Source: Fictibacillus nanhaiensis (GTDB lineage Bacteria; Bacillota; Bacilli; Bacillales; Fictibacillaceae). Taken from it: a stretch of 64,000 nucleotides of DNA. Of the stretch, positions 27,683 to 37,309 are shown piece by piece; positions within the stretch are counted from its first letter, which is position 1, and each line of letters begins with the position of its first letter. The notes under the pieces were generated by a model. That model made no database searches. It was given only the letters and a program-made list of their open reading frames with translations, and had not been told where the DNA came from. The stretch covers positions 620,001-684,000 of the forward strand of contig JAFHKR010000038.1 of NCBI GenBank assembly GCA_017052515.1. The letters are read 5' to 3'. Made by a program: the position numbers and the translations under genes.

Positions 27683-28933
27683 TTGAAAATCTGGATACTA
27701 AATGCTGTGGCTTTAAAACCCAATGAATCTGGTATTACAAGACACTATGATCTGGCTCAAGGAATGAAGAAAAAAGGACATGATATTCGTATCTTTGCCA
27801 GCAGTTTTCTAGTCTATCATTTTAAATGGCGCGATCCTAACAGAAAAAACTACTCTGAGAATGTAAACGGAGTTTGGTTTGAGTGGTTATGGAATTTACC
27901 TTATAAGGGCAATGGTGTTAAACGTGTGTTTAACATGATCAGCTATTTTATTATGGTCCTGTTTAGAGGTTTATTTTCAAAAGAAAACCCTGATGTTGTT
28001 GTAGGATCTTCTGTTCACTTATTTGCTTGTCTTGCTGGCTACTTTTTAGCAAGATGGAAAAAAGCTGCTTACATCGTTGAGCTTCGTGATCTTTGGCCGA
28101 GAACACTTATAGATTTTGGTGCTATGTCAGAGAAACACCCTGCAGCTATCATGTTTGGCGCTATTGAAAAGTTTGTCTACAAGAAGGCGGATCGAATTAT
28201 TGTTACGCTTCCTGGTGCTGTAGATTACATTGAAAGTTTTGGTGTGAAAAGAGAAAACATTTACGTTATATCAAATGGAATTGACTTAGAAAGACGATAT
28301 GAGATAGATTATGGAACTCCAATTAAATCAGAACTAGAACAAATAAGAAAGAAACATAAAAAAATCGCGATGTATGTGGGTGCTCATGGAATGGCAAATG
28401 CGCTCCATTCTATAGTGGATACGGCAAAAGAAATGGATCCAGAGCAAGTAGCTTTTGTTTTTGTAGGTGATGGACCTGAAAAGGAAATCCTTCGGAAAGC
28501 TTCTGAAGGTTATAACCATATTTATTTCTTTGAACCAGTAGCAAAAAAAGAAGTAATGGCTACATTAGCTGAAGCTGATGTATTAATTGTCTCAATGCTT
28601 AATACAAAGTTGTATCGTTTTGGAATTAGTTTAAATAAGTTAAATGATTATTTACTATCGGGCAAACCTATTTTGTTTGCCGGTAATGTATATAATAATA
28701 TAGTTGAAATGGCTAATGCAGGTGTTACAGTAGAACCAGAAAATAAAGAGGCTATGAAAAATGGTTTGGACAACCTCCTCTCACTTACAAATGAAGAGAG
28801 AGAAGAGATAAAAGAAAGCAGTTTTAAATATGTATCAGCCCACCATGACATCGAGAAATTAGCCGATAAATTTATTGAAGCTTGTCAAACTAATAAGGAA
28901 GAGGGTAATAAACATGAAAGTACCTATGCTTGA
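27683..28933 (+). CDS. Family 4 glycosyltransferase, WbuB-like
   Basis: Predicted GT-B glycosyltransferase of 416 residues. It begins KIWILNAVALKPNESGITRHYDLA, typical of WbuB-type GT4 proteins with an N-terminal membrane-association loop (YFIMVLFRGLF near residue 90). It continues with VELRDLWPRTL and a donor domain with FVGDGPEKE and GISLNKLNDYLLSGKPILFAGN. The TTG start at 27683 follows TGAGGTGG. Its last 20 bases overlap the start of the aminotransferase gene, which points to coupled translation. Confidence 0.87.
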   Translation: MKIWILNAVALKPNESGITRHYDLAQGMKKKGHDIRIFASSFLVYHFKWRDPNRKNYSENVNGVWFEWLWNLPYKGNGVKRVFNMISYFIMVLFRGLFSKENPDVVVGSSVHLFACLAGYFLARWKKAAYIVELRDLWPRTLIDFGAMSEKHPAAIMFGAIEKFVYKKADRIIVTLPGAVDYIESFGVKRENIYVISNGIDLERRYEIDYGTPIKSELEQIRKKHKKIAMYVGAHGMANALHSIVDTAKEMDPEQVAFVFVGDGPEKEILRKASEGYNHIYFFEPVAKKEVMATLAEADVLIVSMLNTKLYRFGISLNKLNDYLLSGKPILFAGNVYNNIVEMANAGVTVEPENKEAMKNGLDNLLSLTNEEREEIKESSFKYVSAHHDIEKLADKFIEACQTNKEEGNKHESTYA

Positions 28934-30029
28934 TTTAACACAACAATATCAAACTTTAAAACCACAAATTCAGGAAGCCATTGAAGATGTAATGTCCAAT
29001 GGGCGTTTCATCCTTGGTCAAGATGTTAAGAAGTTAGAAGAAGATGTTGCGAAATACAGCAATGTTGGTCATGGAATAGGAGTAGCTAACGGATCTGACG
29101 CTATTCACATCGCATTAACTGCGTGTGGTGTAGGACCTGGAGACGAAGTAATCGTACCTTCTTTTACCTTTTTTGCAACAGCTGGTGCAGTAGCTCGTGC
29201 TGGCGCAACACCTGTTTTTGTTGATTGTGATGAAAAGACATTCAATATAGACCCAGTGAAAATCAAGGAAGCTATTACAGAGAAAACAAAAGCGATTGTA
29301 CCTGTACATTTATATGGACAAATGGCAGACATGGATCCAATTTCTGAAATTGCAAAAGAGCATAATTTAGCTGTTATTGAGGATGCTGCTCAAGCGATCG
29401 GTTCTAAATATAAAGGTAAGTCTGTAGGAGAACTAGGTACTGCAGCAACTTACAGCTTCTTCCCGACTAAAAACCTTGGTGCTTATGGTGACGGTGGTAT
29501 GGTTGTAACTAATAATGAAGAATTAGCCGAAAAGATGCGTGTTATCCGCGTACATGGCAGTAAACCAAAATACTATCATCATGTTCTTGGTTATAACAGC
29601 CGTCTTGATGAACTACAAGCTGCAATTTTAAATGTTAAGTTCCCTCACTTGGATGAGTGGAGCAATATGAGAAGAGAGAACGCACAAAATTACACAGAGT
29701 TATTAAATGAGAAACTCCCTAATGAGGTAGTTACACCATTTATTGCAGACTATTCACATCATATTTTCCACCAATATACGATTCGTGTTCAAAAACGTGA
29801 TGAGTTACAAGCTTTCCTAAAAGACAATGGTGTGGCTTCAATGATTTATTATCCACAACCGTTGCATATGCAACCTGTATTTAAAGAGCTTGGTTATAAA
29901 GAGGGAGATCTACCAGTTACTGAAAAAGCAGCAAAAGAAGCTCTATCTTTACCGATGTTCCCTGAATTAAAGCTTGAGCAACAAAAATATGTTGTGGACA
30001 AAATCGCTGAGTTCTATAGCAAAAATTAA
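28914..30029 (+). CDS. wbpE: DegT/DnrJ/EryC1/StrS aminotransferase, WbpE-like
   Basis: PLP-dependent sugar aminotransferase of 371 residues. The N-terminus (VPMLDLTQQYQTLKPQI) and GSDAIHIAL, FVDCDEKTFNID and EDAAQAIGS blocks are family hallmarks; the PLP Lys is in FFPTKNLGAYGDGG. WbpE converts the 3-keto sugar made by WbpB to UDP-GlcNAc(3NH2)A using glutamate. ATG 28914 has GAAGAGGG upstream and lies within the 3' end of the preceding gene; a TTG at 28875 is in frame but lacks a site. Substrate is by context and is well supported. Confidence 0.9.
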   Translation: MKVPMLDLTQQYQTLKPQIQEAIEDVMSNGRFILGQDVKKLEEDVAKYSNVGHGIGVANGSDAIHIALTACGVGPGDEVIVPSFTFFATAGAVARAGATPVFVDCDEKTFNIDPVKIKEAITEKTKAIVPVHLYGQMADMDPISEIAKEHNLAVIEDAAQAIGSKYKGKSVGELGTAATYSFFPTKNLGAYGDGGMVVTNNEELAEKMRVIRVHGSKPKYYHHVLGYNSRLDELQAAILNVKFPHLDEWSNMRRENAQNYTELLNEKLPNEVVTPFIADYSHHIFHQYTIRVQKRDELQAFLKDNGVASMIYYPQPLHMQPVFKELGYKEGDLPVTEKAAKEALSLPMFPELKLEQQKYVVDKIAEFYSKN

Positions 30030-30040
30030 TTCTTTTAATG

Positions 30041-30071
30041 GTGTTCATCCGCTACGGGTGAACACTGTTTT
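30041..30071 (+). terminator. Intra-operon hairpin between wbpE and wbpD
   Basis: GTGTTCATCCG can pair with CGGGTGAACAC over 11 bp with one G-U, followed by TGTTTTA. It may act as a partial terminator or mRNA stabiliser, since wbpD has no obvious promoter of its own. Confidence 0.5.
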
Positions 30072-30098
30072 ACATACTTAAGAAAGAAGGTGTCTTAT

Positions 30099-30809
30099 AT
30101 GACAGTTCAAAAAGGTCAAAATGTTGTAATTGGGGAAAACGTAACTTTTGGTGAAAATGTTGTTATTGGGAATAATGTTGTCATTTATGAAGGAGTTACA
30201 ATCGGAAATCACTGCATTATTCAGGATAATGCTGTTATTGGTAAGCAGCCAACACGGGCTAAAAACTCTATCCTTCCAGAGGTTAAGAAACTGCCTCCAA
30301 CTATAATTGGTTCTGGGGTTACCATCAGCACGTCAGCTATTATTTATGCTAATGCCGAATTAGCTGATGATGTATTTGTTGCAGACTTGGCTACGGTTCG
30401 TGAAAGAGTAACAATTGGTGAAAAGACGATTGTAGGCCGCGGAGTTTCTGTTGAAAACGATTGTAAAGTTGGAATAAAGTGTAAGCTTGAAACAAATTGT
30501 TATATTACGGCATACTCGGAGCTGGGTGATTATGTGTTTATCGCTCCATATGTTGTTACTACAAATGATAATTACATGGCAAGATCCAAAGAGCGTTATG
30601 ACAAATTTAAAGGTGTAACGATTAAAAACGGAGGTCGTGTAGGAGCGAATTCAACTATTCTTCCAGGTAAAGTTATTCATGAAGATGGGGCTGTAGCTGC
30701 AGGCAGTGTTGTTACAAAAGACGTTGAAAAACAAAAAATTGTTGTAGGTAGTCCTGCAAGAGTTTTGAGAGAAGTACCTGAGGATCAGTTATTAAAAAAT
30801 AATATTTAG
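30099..30809 (+). CDS. wbpD: Left-handed beta-helix N-acetyltransferase, WbpD-like
   Basis: Hexapeptide-repeat acyltransferase of 236 residues. Many [IV]-G-x-x-[VIN] turns run from residue 8 to about 205 and form the trimeric left-handed beta-helix. The NDNYMARSKERYDKFKGVTIKNGGRVGANSTILPG segment is typical of sugar-amine acetyltransferases. WbpD acetylates the 3-amino group to yield UDP-2,3-diacetamido-2,3-dideoxy-glucuronate. ATG 30099 with AGAAGG at 30085-30090 is preferred to a GTG at 30090 that overlaps that site. It closes the biosynthetic operon and is followed by a strong terminator. Confidence 0.87.
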   Translation: MTVQKGQNVVIGENVTFGENVVIGNNVVIYEGVTIGNHCIIQDNAVIGKQPTRAKNSILPEVKKLPPTIIGSGVTISTSAIIYANAELADDVFVADLATVRERVTIGEKTIVGRGVSVENDCKVGIKCKLETNCYITAYSELGDYVFIAPYVVTTNDNYMARSKERYDKFKGVTIKNGGRVGANSTILPGKVIHEDGAVAAGSVVTKDVEKQKIVVGSPARVLREVPEDQLLKNNI

Positions 30810-30813
30810 TTTT

Positions 30814-30850
30814 AAAGACCAGAGTGTTTCTAAACATCTGGTCTTTTTTT
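30814..30850 (+). terminator. Rho-independent terminator of the wbp operon
   Basis: AAAGACCAGA pairs with TCTGGTCTTT, with an inner TGTTT/AAACA pairing, followed by a run of T. Confidence 0.9.
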
Positions 30851-30984
30851 CCCTAAAGTACTATTAATTTTTTTCCGTATTTTACGATAATATACATGTC
30901 GATTAATCTTGTCAGATTAAGGCACATATTGTCGTAAAGGAGGATCGGTTAAAGATTATTAAATTACTTGGGGAGAGATATAAC

Positions 30985-32457
30985 GTGTTGAGACTATTTT
31001 TGCCGTTTATTGCGGCTTTTACATTATTTTTATTGGTACCTGAACAAGCTTCGGCATCATCTACCAGACTTTCAGGAAGCGATCGGTTTGAAGTTGCAGT
31101 TAACGTTTCTAAGAAGGGGTGGACGAGTGGAACATCCAACGTCGTTTTAGCCAATTATAATGCTTTTGCAGACGCTTTGTCGGCAGGACCGCTAGCATAC
31201 AAGTTAAATGCACCCGTTCTATTAACACATCCAAAAGTACTCACAGATGTAACAAAACAAGAAATAATTAGACTTAAAAATAAAAAGGTTACCATTATTG
31301 GAGGTACAGGAAGCGTATCTTCCTCTGTGGAGAAACAACTAAAGAATATGGGATTATCAGTTGAGAGGATTAACGGTAAGGATCGTTATGAAGTTTCTTA
31401 TAACGTATCTAAGAAACTCTCTAATAAAGGGAAAGCAATTATAGCTTATGGCTTAAACTTCCCCGATGCTCTTGCTATTTCACCATATGCCTCTAAGAAC
31501 GAATATCCCATTCTTTTGACGAATCAGAATGCGATACCCAATTTTACAAAGAGAGCAATTAAGGAAAAAGGCGTACAGCAGACGATAATATCTGGAGGAG
31601 AAGGGAGTGTTAGTGCATTAGTTGCTCAACAGCTTCCAAAACCAACTCGAATTGGGGGAGCAGATCGCTATGAAGTCGCTGCAAACGTTATTAGAGAATT
31701 AAATTTAAGTACATATAACACCTTTTTAACTACTGGTACTACATTTGCTGATGCCTTAACGGGTTCAGTTCTAGCTGCTAAACATAATGCGCCAGTGATT
31801 TTAACTCGACCAACTTCATTGCCTGATACTACTAAAGCTCTTATCCAAGACAAAGTGATAAAGCAGGGGACAATATTGGGTGGGGAAGCATCAGTATCTA
31901 ATCACATTACATCCCTATTTGGTAAGAGTATTGTACTGGATCCAGGGCATGGGGGAACAGACCCAGGTGCAATAGGAAATGGCCTGAAAGAAAAAGACGT
32001 AGTTCTAGATGTAGGTTTAAAATCAAAAGAATTATTGAAAAATAGTGGAGCTAGAATTGTAATGACAAGATCAACGGATACTTTTATTACGTTAACGAAT
32101 CGAGCAAACATGGGTAACAACTCAAGAGCTGATTCTTTTATAAGTATTCATGCAAATTCATACCCTGGCACTAAGCCAAACGGAAGTGAAACATATTGGA
32201 ATGATGTTTATAATTCTTCGGAGAGTAAGGCCCTAGCAACCGAAATACAAAAACTACTTATCCAAAAGCTACAAACGGATGATAGAAAAGTTAAAGAAGC
32301 TGATTTTTATGTGATTAAATACGTGAAGATACCAAGTGTTTTAGTAGAATTAGGTTTTATATCCAATCCTCAAGACGCGCAAAAACTGGCATCACCAACA
32401 TACAGAAGACTTGCTGCAGAAGCAATCGCACAGGGTACTATTAACTTCTATAAATAA
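30985..32457 (+). CDS. lytC: N-acetylmuramoyl-L-alanine amidase with three CWB2 repeats, LytC
   Basis: Secreted autolysin of 490 residues. A signal peptide (1-25, ending QASAS) is followed by three CWB2 repeats (about 27-120, 121-215, 216-310) and an Amidase_3 domain (about 314-490). Zinc ligands are H322 in DPGHGG, E336 in LKEKD and H389 in SIHANS; catalytic Glu is E455 in LVELGF. Size and design match B. subtilis LytC (about 496 residues). The start is GTG 30985 behind GGGGAGAG; TTG 30988 is an alternative. It sits inside the polysaccharide locus, flanked by terminators on both sides, so it has its own promoter. A TAAA at 30854 followed 16 bases later by TCCGTAT is a poor match to a SigD promoter. 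Confidence 0.92.
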   Translation: MLRLFLPFIAAFTLFLLVPEQASASSTRLSGSDRFEVAVNVSKKGWTSGTSNVVLANYNAFADALSAGPLAYKLNAPVLLTHPKVLTDVTKQEIIRLKNKKVTIIGGTGSVSSSVEKQLKNMGLSVERINGKDRYEVSYNVSKKLSNKGKAIIAYGLNFPDALAISPYASKNEYPILLTNQNAIPNFTKRAIKEKGVQQTIISGGEGSVSALVAQQLPKPTRIGGADRYEVAANVIRELNLSTYNTFLTTGTTFADALTGSVLAAKHNAPVILTRPTSLPDTTKALIQDKVIKQGTILGGEASVSNHITSLFGKSIVLDPGHGGTDPGAIGNGLKEKDVVLDVGLKSKELLKNSGARIVMTRSTDTFITLTNRANMGNNSRADSFISIHANSYPGTKPNGSETYWNDVYNSSESKALATEIQKLLIQKLQTDDRKVKEADFYVIKYVKIPSVLVELGFISNPQDAQKLASPTYRRLAAEAIAQGTINFYK

Positions 32458-32465
32458 TAATAACT

Positions 32466-32494
32466 GAAGATGATGAAAATCATCTTCTTTTGTT
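32466..32494 (+). terminator. Rho-independent terminator after lytC
   Basis: GAAGATGAT pairs with ATCATCTTC over a GAAA loop, followed by TTTTGTTT. Confidence 0.85.
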
Positions 32495-32591
32495 TATTAT
32501 GAAAATATTATGACTAAACTGTGAACAGTCATTATTTGATAACCATTATGTTATAATGAGTGGGTCAATTTTACGAAGAAAGAGGTTTGGT

Positions 32592-34043
32592 ATGTCTTTC
32601 ATTCGAGAGAATAAAAATTACTTAGTTCTACTTTTAGTCATGTTAGGTTTAGGAATTTTTATGATAGATCAACTAGATGTATCTATAAAAATAATGACAG
32701 TTGGCGTAATGTTCTATACGTTCTTCTTGTTAGGAATCATCTCTATTAAACCATTAATGATACAAAATAAATGGTGGGAAAATATATTTTATATATTCAT
32801 ACTAAGTGCTTTTTTTGGTCCAGCACTTTTAAATTATAATATTGGACCATTTAGCCTTTTTCCGTTTAGAATACTATTTCCTTTGATTGTTTTAATCATG
32901 CTTTATTTGTATTTTAAAGACTTGGTTTTCACTTGGAATCAACTTTATACAAAGAAAGTTTTATTACTATTTGTATTTTGGTTAACGTATGCCCTTACTT
33001 CATTAATATGGGTTAAAAGTTTAAGCCAAGGTGTAATGGATCTCATTTTTTTACTGATGGGTATAGGAATTATTGTATTTATGGTTTCTTTTGCAAACAA
33101 ACAGAAGAAGATCAATACCATATACAGTATTTGGATGGTTTCGTTTTTGTTGATTTTAGGAATGGGTGTGATTAATCATTTTTTTCATATTCATTTACCA
33201 ATTTCAAGGATTTCAACCGCAAATCCTATATATAGCTATATTCCCACTTCGGTATTTGTGAATGAAAATGATTTTGCGAGCTTTATTTCACTAAGTATTT
33301 TCTTTGTTTTAAGTGCAATTTTGTATTATAGAAGCAAGTTCATAAAATTTATAGGTTTAATGCTTATCCTAATTTCAATTTACATGCTTGATATTACATC
33401 ATCTAGGGCAAACATATTAGCAGTCTTTATCGGTTTAGGTTTTTGGTTTGTTTTTTTAACAGAAACTAAATCGAAAATAAAGCTTATTTTCTGGGGAGCT
33501 CTAGGATCAGGTATTACTTCACTTCTCTTTTTTGAGAAAGTGAATGCTATCTTTAATGCAATATATCAACTTGTGTTAAGTCTTATAGTAACTTCTGGGT
33601 CTGATGAAACTTCAACAGATATAAGATTAAATTTGTTGAAAAATTCTTTTATTTTTTTAGAAAATACGTTAGGTTTTGGTGTAGGAACAGGAAATTCGGA
33701 ATTTTTTATGAAAAATTATGGAGTGTATCCAACGGGGAATATTGTGAATGTGCACAATTGGTGGGTAGAGATTCTTGTTAATTATGGAGTGGTAATATTT
33801 ACCCTTTATTGTTTGATCTATCTATATCTAGTAAAAGAACTGTTTATTATTAATAAGGATATTTCAGAACAATCTCAGTTAAAATTAGTCTCGGTTTCAC
33901 TTCTTTTGGCAATGGTTGTCTTTCCTTTATCGAGTGTTAGTCCAAGCTCGCAAATTGCCTTAAACTATTTTTGGGTTTTATATGGTTTTGTAATAGCGTT
34001 CATTAATTATTACAGAGTGAATAATCAGGAGGAACTAAAATGA
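32592..34043 (+). CDS. O-antigen ligase/polymerase family membrane protein (Wzy-like)
   Basis: Integral membrane protein of 483 residues with about 12 hydrophobic segments and a large extracellular loop near residues 330-400 (SGSDETSTDIRLNLLKNS, GVGTGNSEFFMKNYG, NVHNWWVEILVNYG). That loop carries the H-N-x-x-[LWV] pattern common to Wzy_C/WaaL proteins. It should join repeat units on the outer face of the membrane. ATG 32592 follows AAAGAGG. The stop codon overlaps the ATG of the next gene by four bases (ATGA), so polymerase and chain-length regulator are translationally coupled. Confidence 0.87.
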   Translation: MSFIRENKNYLVLLLVMLGLGIFMIDQLDVSIKIMTVGVMFYTFFLLGIISIKPLMIQNKWWENIFYIFILSAFFGPALLNYNIGPFSLFPFRILFPLIVLIMLYLYFKDLVFTWNQLYTKKVLLLFVFWLTYALTSLIWVKSLSQGVMDLIFLLMGIGIIVFMVSFANKQKKINTIYSIWMVSFLLILGMGVINHFFHIHLPISRISTANPIYSYIPTSVFVNENDFASFISLSIFFVLSAILYYRSKFIKFIGLMLILISIYMLDITSSRANILAVFIGLGFWFVFLTETKSKIKLIFWGALGSGITSLLFFEKVNAIFNAIYQLVLSLIVTSGSDETSTDIRLNLLKNSFIFLENTLGFGVGTGNSEFFMKNYGVYPTGNIVNVHNWWVEILVNYGVVIFTLYCLIYLYLVKELFIINKDISEQSQLKLVSVSLLLAMVVFPLSSVSPSSQIALNYFWVLYGFVIAFINYYRVNNQEELK

Positions 34044-34714
34044 GCTTGTTAGAAAATGAAAGTATTAAAAGAATCCTAATTAGGTTTAAAAAGTTATTCT
34101 TTGTATTGTTATTGCTGCCTATCATCTTTGCGGGGCTAGGGTATTTTCTTGGAATGAACGAGGAAGCGACATACACTGCAAAAGCGGAGATAAGGCTAGG
34201 TGAGTTTATAGCTTCATCACAATTTACCAATGTAGGAGAAGTACAGGATCTTCTGAAAAATGAAAACTATCTTAGCAATTTAAACGTAACGGATGATCCA
34301 ATAGAACTTGCAAGTAAAACCAATCCGATAATAAAACCTAGAAAAGTGATTGAACTTTCTTATTCATCTGATAGTAAGAAAGAAAGTGAAAAGGTACTTC
34401 AAAAGTTAGTTAATGCGTTTTTAAAGGATAGTAATGATGTGGTTAATGATAAAAATGATATTAGTTATATGGAATGGAAGGATATTTTAGAAGGGCAGAT
34501 TAAAGAGTTGGAAGATTCTAATGATGCGAATAAAACAGCAGAAATATCTGACAGAAAAGAAGATCTTGAGAAGCTTAGACCTACACAAATCGAAAAAGAC
34601 GTATATGTAGAAGAAACAAATAATAATCCATTGAGAAAAGCAATTTTAGGATTCTTAGTTGGTCTTATGTTTAGTATTTCTATCCTTCTTTTTCCAGAAG
34701 TTATTCGAAAATAA
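34040..34714 (+). CDS. Wzz-like chain-length determinant or co-polymerase membrane protein
   Basis: Membrane protein of 224 residues with two transmembrane segments (about 18-38 and 200-220) and an extracytoplasmic alpha-helical middle part, the topology of Wzz/CapA-type polysaccharide co-polymerases. The N-terminal half carries TYTAKAEIRLGEFI and the C-terminus ends with LFPEVIRK, with no kinase domain. It overlaps the wzy-like gene by four bases and has GGAGGAAC upstream. It probably sets polymer chain length together with the Wzy-like protein. Confidence 0.82.
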   Translation: MSLLENESIKRILIRFKKLFFVLLLLPIIFAGLGYFLGMNEEATYTAKAEIRLGEFIASSQFTNVGEVQDLLKNENYLSNLNVTDDPIELASKTNPIIKPRKVIELSYSSDSKKESEKVLQKLVNAFLKDSNDVVNDKNDISYMEWKDILEGQIKELEDSNDANKTAEISDRKEDLEKLRPTQIEKDVYVEETNNNPLRKAILGFLVGLMFSISILLFPEVIRK

Positions 34715-34728
34715 ACGGTAAACAAAAC

Positions 34729-34790
34729 AAAAGCTGATGTTTAAGTTTCACAATCTTGTGAAACTCTAGACATCAGCTTTTTTTACTATT
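34729..34790. terminator. Bidirectional terminator with nested hairpin
   Basis: AAAAGCTGATGT pairs with ACATCAGCTTTT; a second perfect hairpin, GTTTCACA with TGTGAAAC, lies inside the loop. It serves the wzz-like gene and, on the minus strand, overlaps the end of the lytB-like gene. Confidence 0.85.
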
Positions 34791-36990
34791 TTATCGTTGA
34801 ACCATGATAATAGAATTCTAGTATTTGTTTATAGTTTTGTCCTGCGATTGCTCTCCCTTGAGCACCATGCTGACTAAGGCCAACACCGTGACCATAACCA
34901 CTTCCATTAATCTTGATTGCCCCATCTTTATCAGTTACTGAAGAAATCATAGCTTCTTTAATAGCATTGTATCCAAACATGGATCTAAGTTGGCTCATCG
35001 TAACGTCTTGTTCAAAGACATAAGGTTTGACTAAAGGTTTTGGTGTACTATCATCCATTTGAATTTTGCCATTTTCACTCAAGAAATATTCAATTTTTAT
35101 CTTAGCTTTTAAATTTCTGCCACTACTATTGGTTTCAGGATATACATGTAGAAGCGGAATATGGTGAATTCTTAAGTCAACATTACCATTATTATGGACG
35201 TTTGCTTTTAACCAATTCTTCACATTGTTTAGATTAGGGAGATTATTTGTGTTAGGACCTTTTGTTTCCTTAATACTCCACCACCAGTGACCAGGATTTG
35301 TTAAATCAAGCTCACTTGTATTAATCTGCTCTTTATAGAAAGATAAATTCCAAGTGTATTTATCATACGGATCTGCTTTTGATATTAAGAATGATCTTCC
35401 ACCACCAGATGGCCAAACGTCAACACTCGATGCAGTTTGACCGCCATTAGATGAAGTAAAAGGGGCAGTATCGATCAGTGTATTATTTACATATATCATC
35501 TCACCATTAGTGTCTACAACTGCCTTTGTTGAATTAGAGTGCCACTGATAGCCACCATATACTTGAAAGGAAGTAGTATCATTAATATCCGTTCGATTCT
35601 GATATTTATTAGCGTAAGTTCTAGCTGCAATAGCTTGCGCCTTTAGTGCTTCTTGGTGCCATAAAGCTGGCATTTCCATTGGTACAACGCCTTTTAAATA
35701 ATCTTCAAAAGGAATATTAAGATTTATTGGTTGAATGGTTCCTGTTTCATTTTTAAATTGCATCTCGCCTATGTAGGGAATATTGTTGATTTTAATAATA
35801 GATTTACCATACGCATCCGGTGTTAATAGAAAAGATTGTGTACCAAAATCTTTTACTAGATGTGACCCTTCATATAAAGATAAGGACGAACCAGCGCTTT
35901 TAATGCTATAATTCACCCCTGCTTTTAAAGGTAAAAAGTTCGGTAATGAGTTTTCTAGGTTCTCAGAAATAGAGGCATCTCCGCCTAAAACGGTGAACAT
36001 TGAAATATATTTATCACTAATTACCTCTTGAATTGTCGGAGGCAATGCGGTTGGTCTTGTTAATAATATTGGTGCATTTTCTTTTGCTGCTAAAACAGAA
36101 CCTGTAAGAGCATCTGCAGACTTTACCCCGTTAGCTACAAACGCTGCTTCAGCCTCAAGTTTCAATTGTTTAATAATATTCGTAGCAACTTCATAACGAT
36201 CTGCGCCACCTATTCTTACAGGGCTAGGTAGTAGTTTAGCAACATTGGTCCCAACACTGCCCTCACCACCAATAATGATAGTGCTAGTTGTTTGGTTTGC
36301 TTTTAAAGCTGCAGAAGTTTGGGTAGGAAGCTGGTCTTTTCTTGTTAATAAGATAGGGAGACCTCTTCTTGATGCGTAAGGCGCTATGGATAATGCATCT
36401 GCAAAAGATATTCCGCTTGATACAATTGCTTTCCCTTTAACGCCTACCTCACTGGCTATTTTTTGAGACACTTCATAACGATCCGAACCACTGATTCTTC
36501 TTAAACTAATATCCAACTTCATACTAGTAATCTCGTTTTCTACTTGAGAAGCAATACTTCCGCTACCACCAATAATAATGATATTTTTAGGTTTTAATCT
36601 TGTTATTTCTTGCTTTGTAAAAGATGTTAATTTGTCTTTTCGACTTAGTAAAATAGGTGCATTCAATTTATAAGCTAAAGGTGCTGCTGATAATGCGTCT
36701 GCAAAAGCATCATAATTAGCAATCAACACCGTGTCAGCGCCACTTGCCCATCCTTTCTTAGATACATTGCTAGCTACCTCAAAACGGTCAATGCCACTGA
36801 TTCGAGTATTATCATTATATTGATTTACACGATAAGACCCTTCAATTGATACGTTAAGACTCGTAGGATTTCCGATATAATTTTGTAGTTTAACTGAAAT
36901 GCCACCTGCATGAACATTATTTAAAGGCAATAATGTTGAACATATGACGGACAAACCTAAAATACTGCTTGCAACTTTTTTCAAACTCAA
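34786..36990 (-). CDS. lytB: CWB2-repeat protein with SpoIID/LytB domain, LytB-like
   Basis: Secreted wall protein of 734 residues. A signal peptide (1-28) and a short beta-rich segment precede three CWB2 repeats (about 62-345). A linker follows, then a SpoIID/LytB domain in the C-terminal half: the motif PMEMPALWHQEALKAQAIAARTYA contains the Glu that is catalytic in SpoIID lytic transglycosylases, followed by TSSNGGQTASS and GYGHGVGLSQHGAQG. In B. subtilis LytB modifies LytC amidase activity, and a LytC-like amidase lies 2.3 kb away here. The start is TTG 36990 with AAGGGGAATG upstream; a minus-strand TATAAT box lies near 37075-37080. It is convergent with the polysaccharide genes, so it is transcribed alone. 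Confidence 0.92.
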   Translation of the reverse strand: MSLKKVASSILGLSVICSTLLPLNNVHAGGISVKLQNYIGNPTSLNVSIEGSYRVNQYNDNTRISGIDRFEVASNVSKKGWASGADTVLIANYDAFADALSAAPLAYKLNAPILLSRKDKLTSFTKQEITRLKPKNIIIIGGSGSIASQVENEITSMKLDISLRRISGSDRYEVSQKIASEVGVKGKAIVSSGISFADALSIAPYASRRGLPILLTRKDQLPTQTSAALKANQTTSTIIIGGEGSVGTNVAKLLPSPVRIGGADRYEVATNIIKQLKLEAEAAFVANGVKSADALTGSVLAAKENAPILLTRPTALPPTIQEVISDKYISMFTVLGGDASISENLENSLPNFLPLKAGVNYSIKSAGSSLSLYEGSHLVKDFGTQSFLLTPDAYGKSIIKINNIPYIGEMQFKNETGTIQPINLNIPFEDYLKGVVPMEMPALWHQEALKAQAIAARTYANKYQNRTDINDTTSFQVYGGYQWHSNSTKAVVDTNGEMIYVNNTLIDTAPFTSSNGGQTASSVDVWPSGGGRSFLISKADPYDKYTWNLSFYKEQINTSELDLTNPGHWWWSIKETKGPNTNNLPNLNNVKNWLKANVHNNGNVDLRIHHIPLLHVYPETNSSGRNLKAKIKIEYFLSENGKIQMDDSTPKPLVKPYVFEQDVTMSQLRSMFGYNAIKEAMISSVTDKDGAIKINGSGYGHGVGLSQHGAQGRAIAGQNYKQILEFYYHGSTIK

Positions 36991-37309
36991 CTTACATTCC
37001 CCTTCCCCATTGCTTGAAAATTAGGAATCTATGTCATATAAAAGGTTATATTTACAGAGATTCCATTAAATATAAATTATAGCAGAAAATTAACAAAATG
37101 AGATAAATTTCTACATTTTTTTACAATATAGGAAAAGAATTTTAGACATATTAATATTGTGTTAAGATTAATAATTATCATTGAACATTTTCGAGGTTAA
37201 CCTTATAATGTCTCAGAGAGCATAAATATAAGTTTAGAGTATGTGTTTTTCTGGGTAAAAGAGAGAGAATTTAAATATTCAGAAGAGTGATAAACAAAGA
37301 GGGGATAAA
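36991..37309. other. Divergent intergenic region between lytB and the second tagO-like gene
   Basis: About 320 bp of AT-rich sequence. It holds a consensus SigA promoter toward the plus-strand gene and a -10-like box toward lytB. No additional gene, riboswitch or terminator was seen. Confidence 0.6.
37181..37209 (+). promoter_or_regulatory. SigA promoter of the second tagO-like gene
   Basis: TTGAAC at 37181-37186 and TATAAT at 37204-37209 are separated by exactly 17 bp. The leader to the ATG at 37310 would be about 95 bases. Confidence 0.82.

Noticed and set aside
30854-30881. SigD promoter for lytC
   Set aside because: The -10 (TCCGTAT) lacks one base of the consensus and the spacing is 16 bp; too weak to list as a site.
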